Source of the DNA: Prevotella sp. UBA5379
GTDB taxonomy: Bacteria; Bacteroidota; Bacteroidia; Bacteroidales; Bacteroidaceae
DNA: 14,475 bases
Assembly (NCBI GenBank): GCA_002409785.1
Contig: DHOX01000016.1
Coordinates: 48,231-62,705 of the forward strand
Direction: 5' to 3'
Shown here: piece after piece, positions 14,423 to 14,475 of the stretch
How positions within the stretch are numbered: the stretch's first letter is position 1
How the letters are laid out: each line of letters begins with the position of its first letter
Notes under the pieces: model-generated
Database searches by the model: none
Seen by the model: the letters and a program-made list of their open reading frames with translations, nothing else
Told to the model about the DNA's origin: nothing
Translations under genes and position numbers: made by a program

Positions 14423-14475
14423 GTCAGCAATACTCTATTTTATCCATTTCTCTTATGAATTCATTTATTATATTA

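Larger units (their letters stand above)
14108..14475. other. Gene-poor 3' flank with several hairpins
   Basis: No supportable complete gene is seen in these 368 bp. The region holds the hairpins at 14151-14183 and 14374-14422, and shorter dyads: CGTAT-N3-ATACG at 14195-14207, and AATCAGT (14270-14276) with ACTGATT (14290-14296). An ATG at 14455, reading MNSFIIL to the window edge, could be the start of a further gene, but seven codons are too few to judge. Confidence 0.5.

Overview
The window looks like ordinary chromosome from a member of the Bacteroidales (Prevotella/Bacteroides-like). Three things suggest this. The upstream regions repeatedly carry the Bacteroidetes -7 element TAnnTTTG. 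The order leuS, YitT-family protein, rdgB is one I associate with this order. The GH51 arabinofuranosidase is of the type common in gut or rumen Bacteroidetes. No mobile element, CRISPR array, rRNA or tRNA was seen.

Layout from left to right. (1) Positions 39-2452, minus strand: a two-gene AmmeMemoRadiSam operon, a fused MEMO1-AMMECR1 protein followed by a radical SAM enzyme, joined by an ATGA overlap. A strong dyad with a T-rich tail lies just upstream. (2) cysS (minus) and a Cof-type HAD phosphatase (plus) are divergent and share a 130-bp promoter region. (3) A 79-aa single-pass membrane protein (minus). (4) A 0.8-kb stretch with no conventional gene, in which I find a compact plus-strand transcription unit: -7 element, about 150 nt of potentially structured leader, a 28-codon hydrophobic micro-ORF and a near-perfect intrinsic terminator. 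(5) An exported GH51 alpha-L-arabinofuranosidase (minus) with a probable ConA-like domain inserted in its C-terminal region. (6) A 53-aa rubredoxin (minus) with its own terminator, divergent from leuS. (7) leuS, a YitT-family membrane protein and rdgB (plus). The leuS leader carries a perfect 22-bp palindrome. (8) About 370 bp after rdgB with hairpins and no convincing gene.

The genes are mostly housekeeping: two aminoacyl-tRNA synthetases, nucleotide-pool cleaning, electron transfer and phosphatase. One polysaccharide-degrading enzyme and one conserved system of unknown biochemical function (AmmeMemoRadiSam) are set among them. The least explained parts are the micro-ORF unit at 6003-6330, the leuS-leader palindrome at 9460-9481, and the radical SAM protein without the usual cysteine-rich tail.
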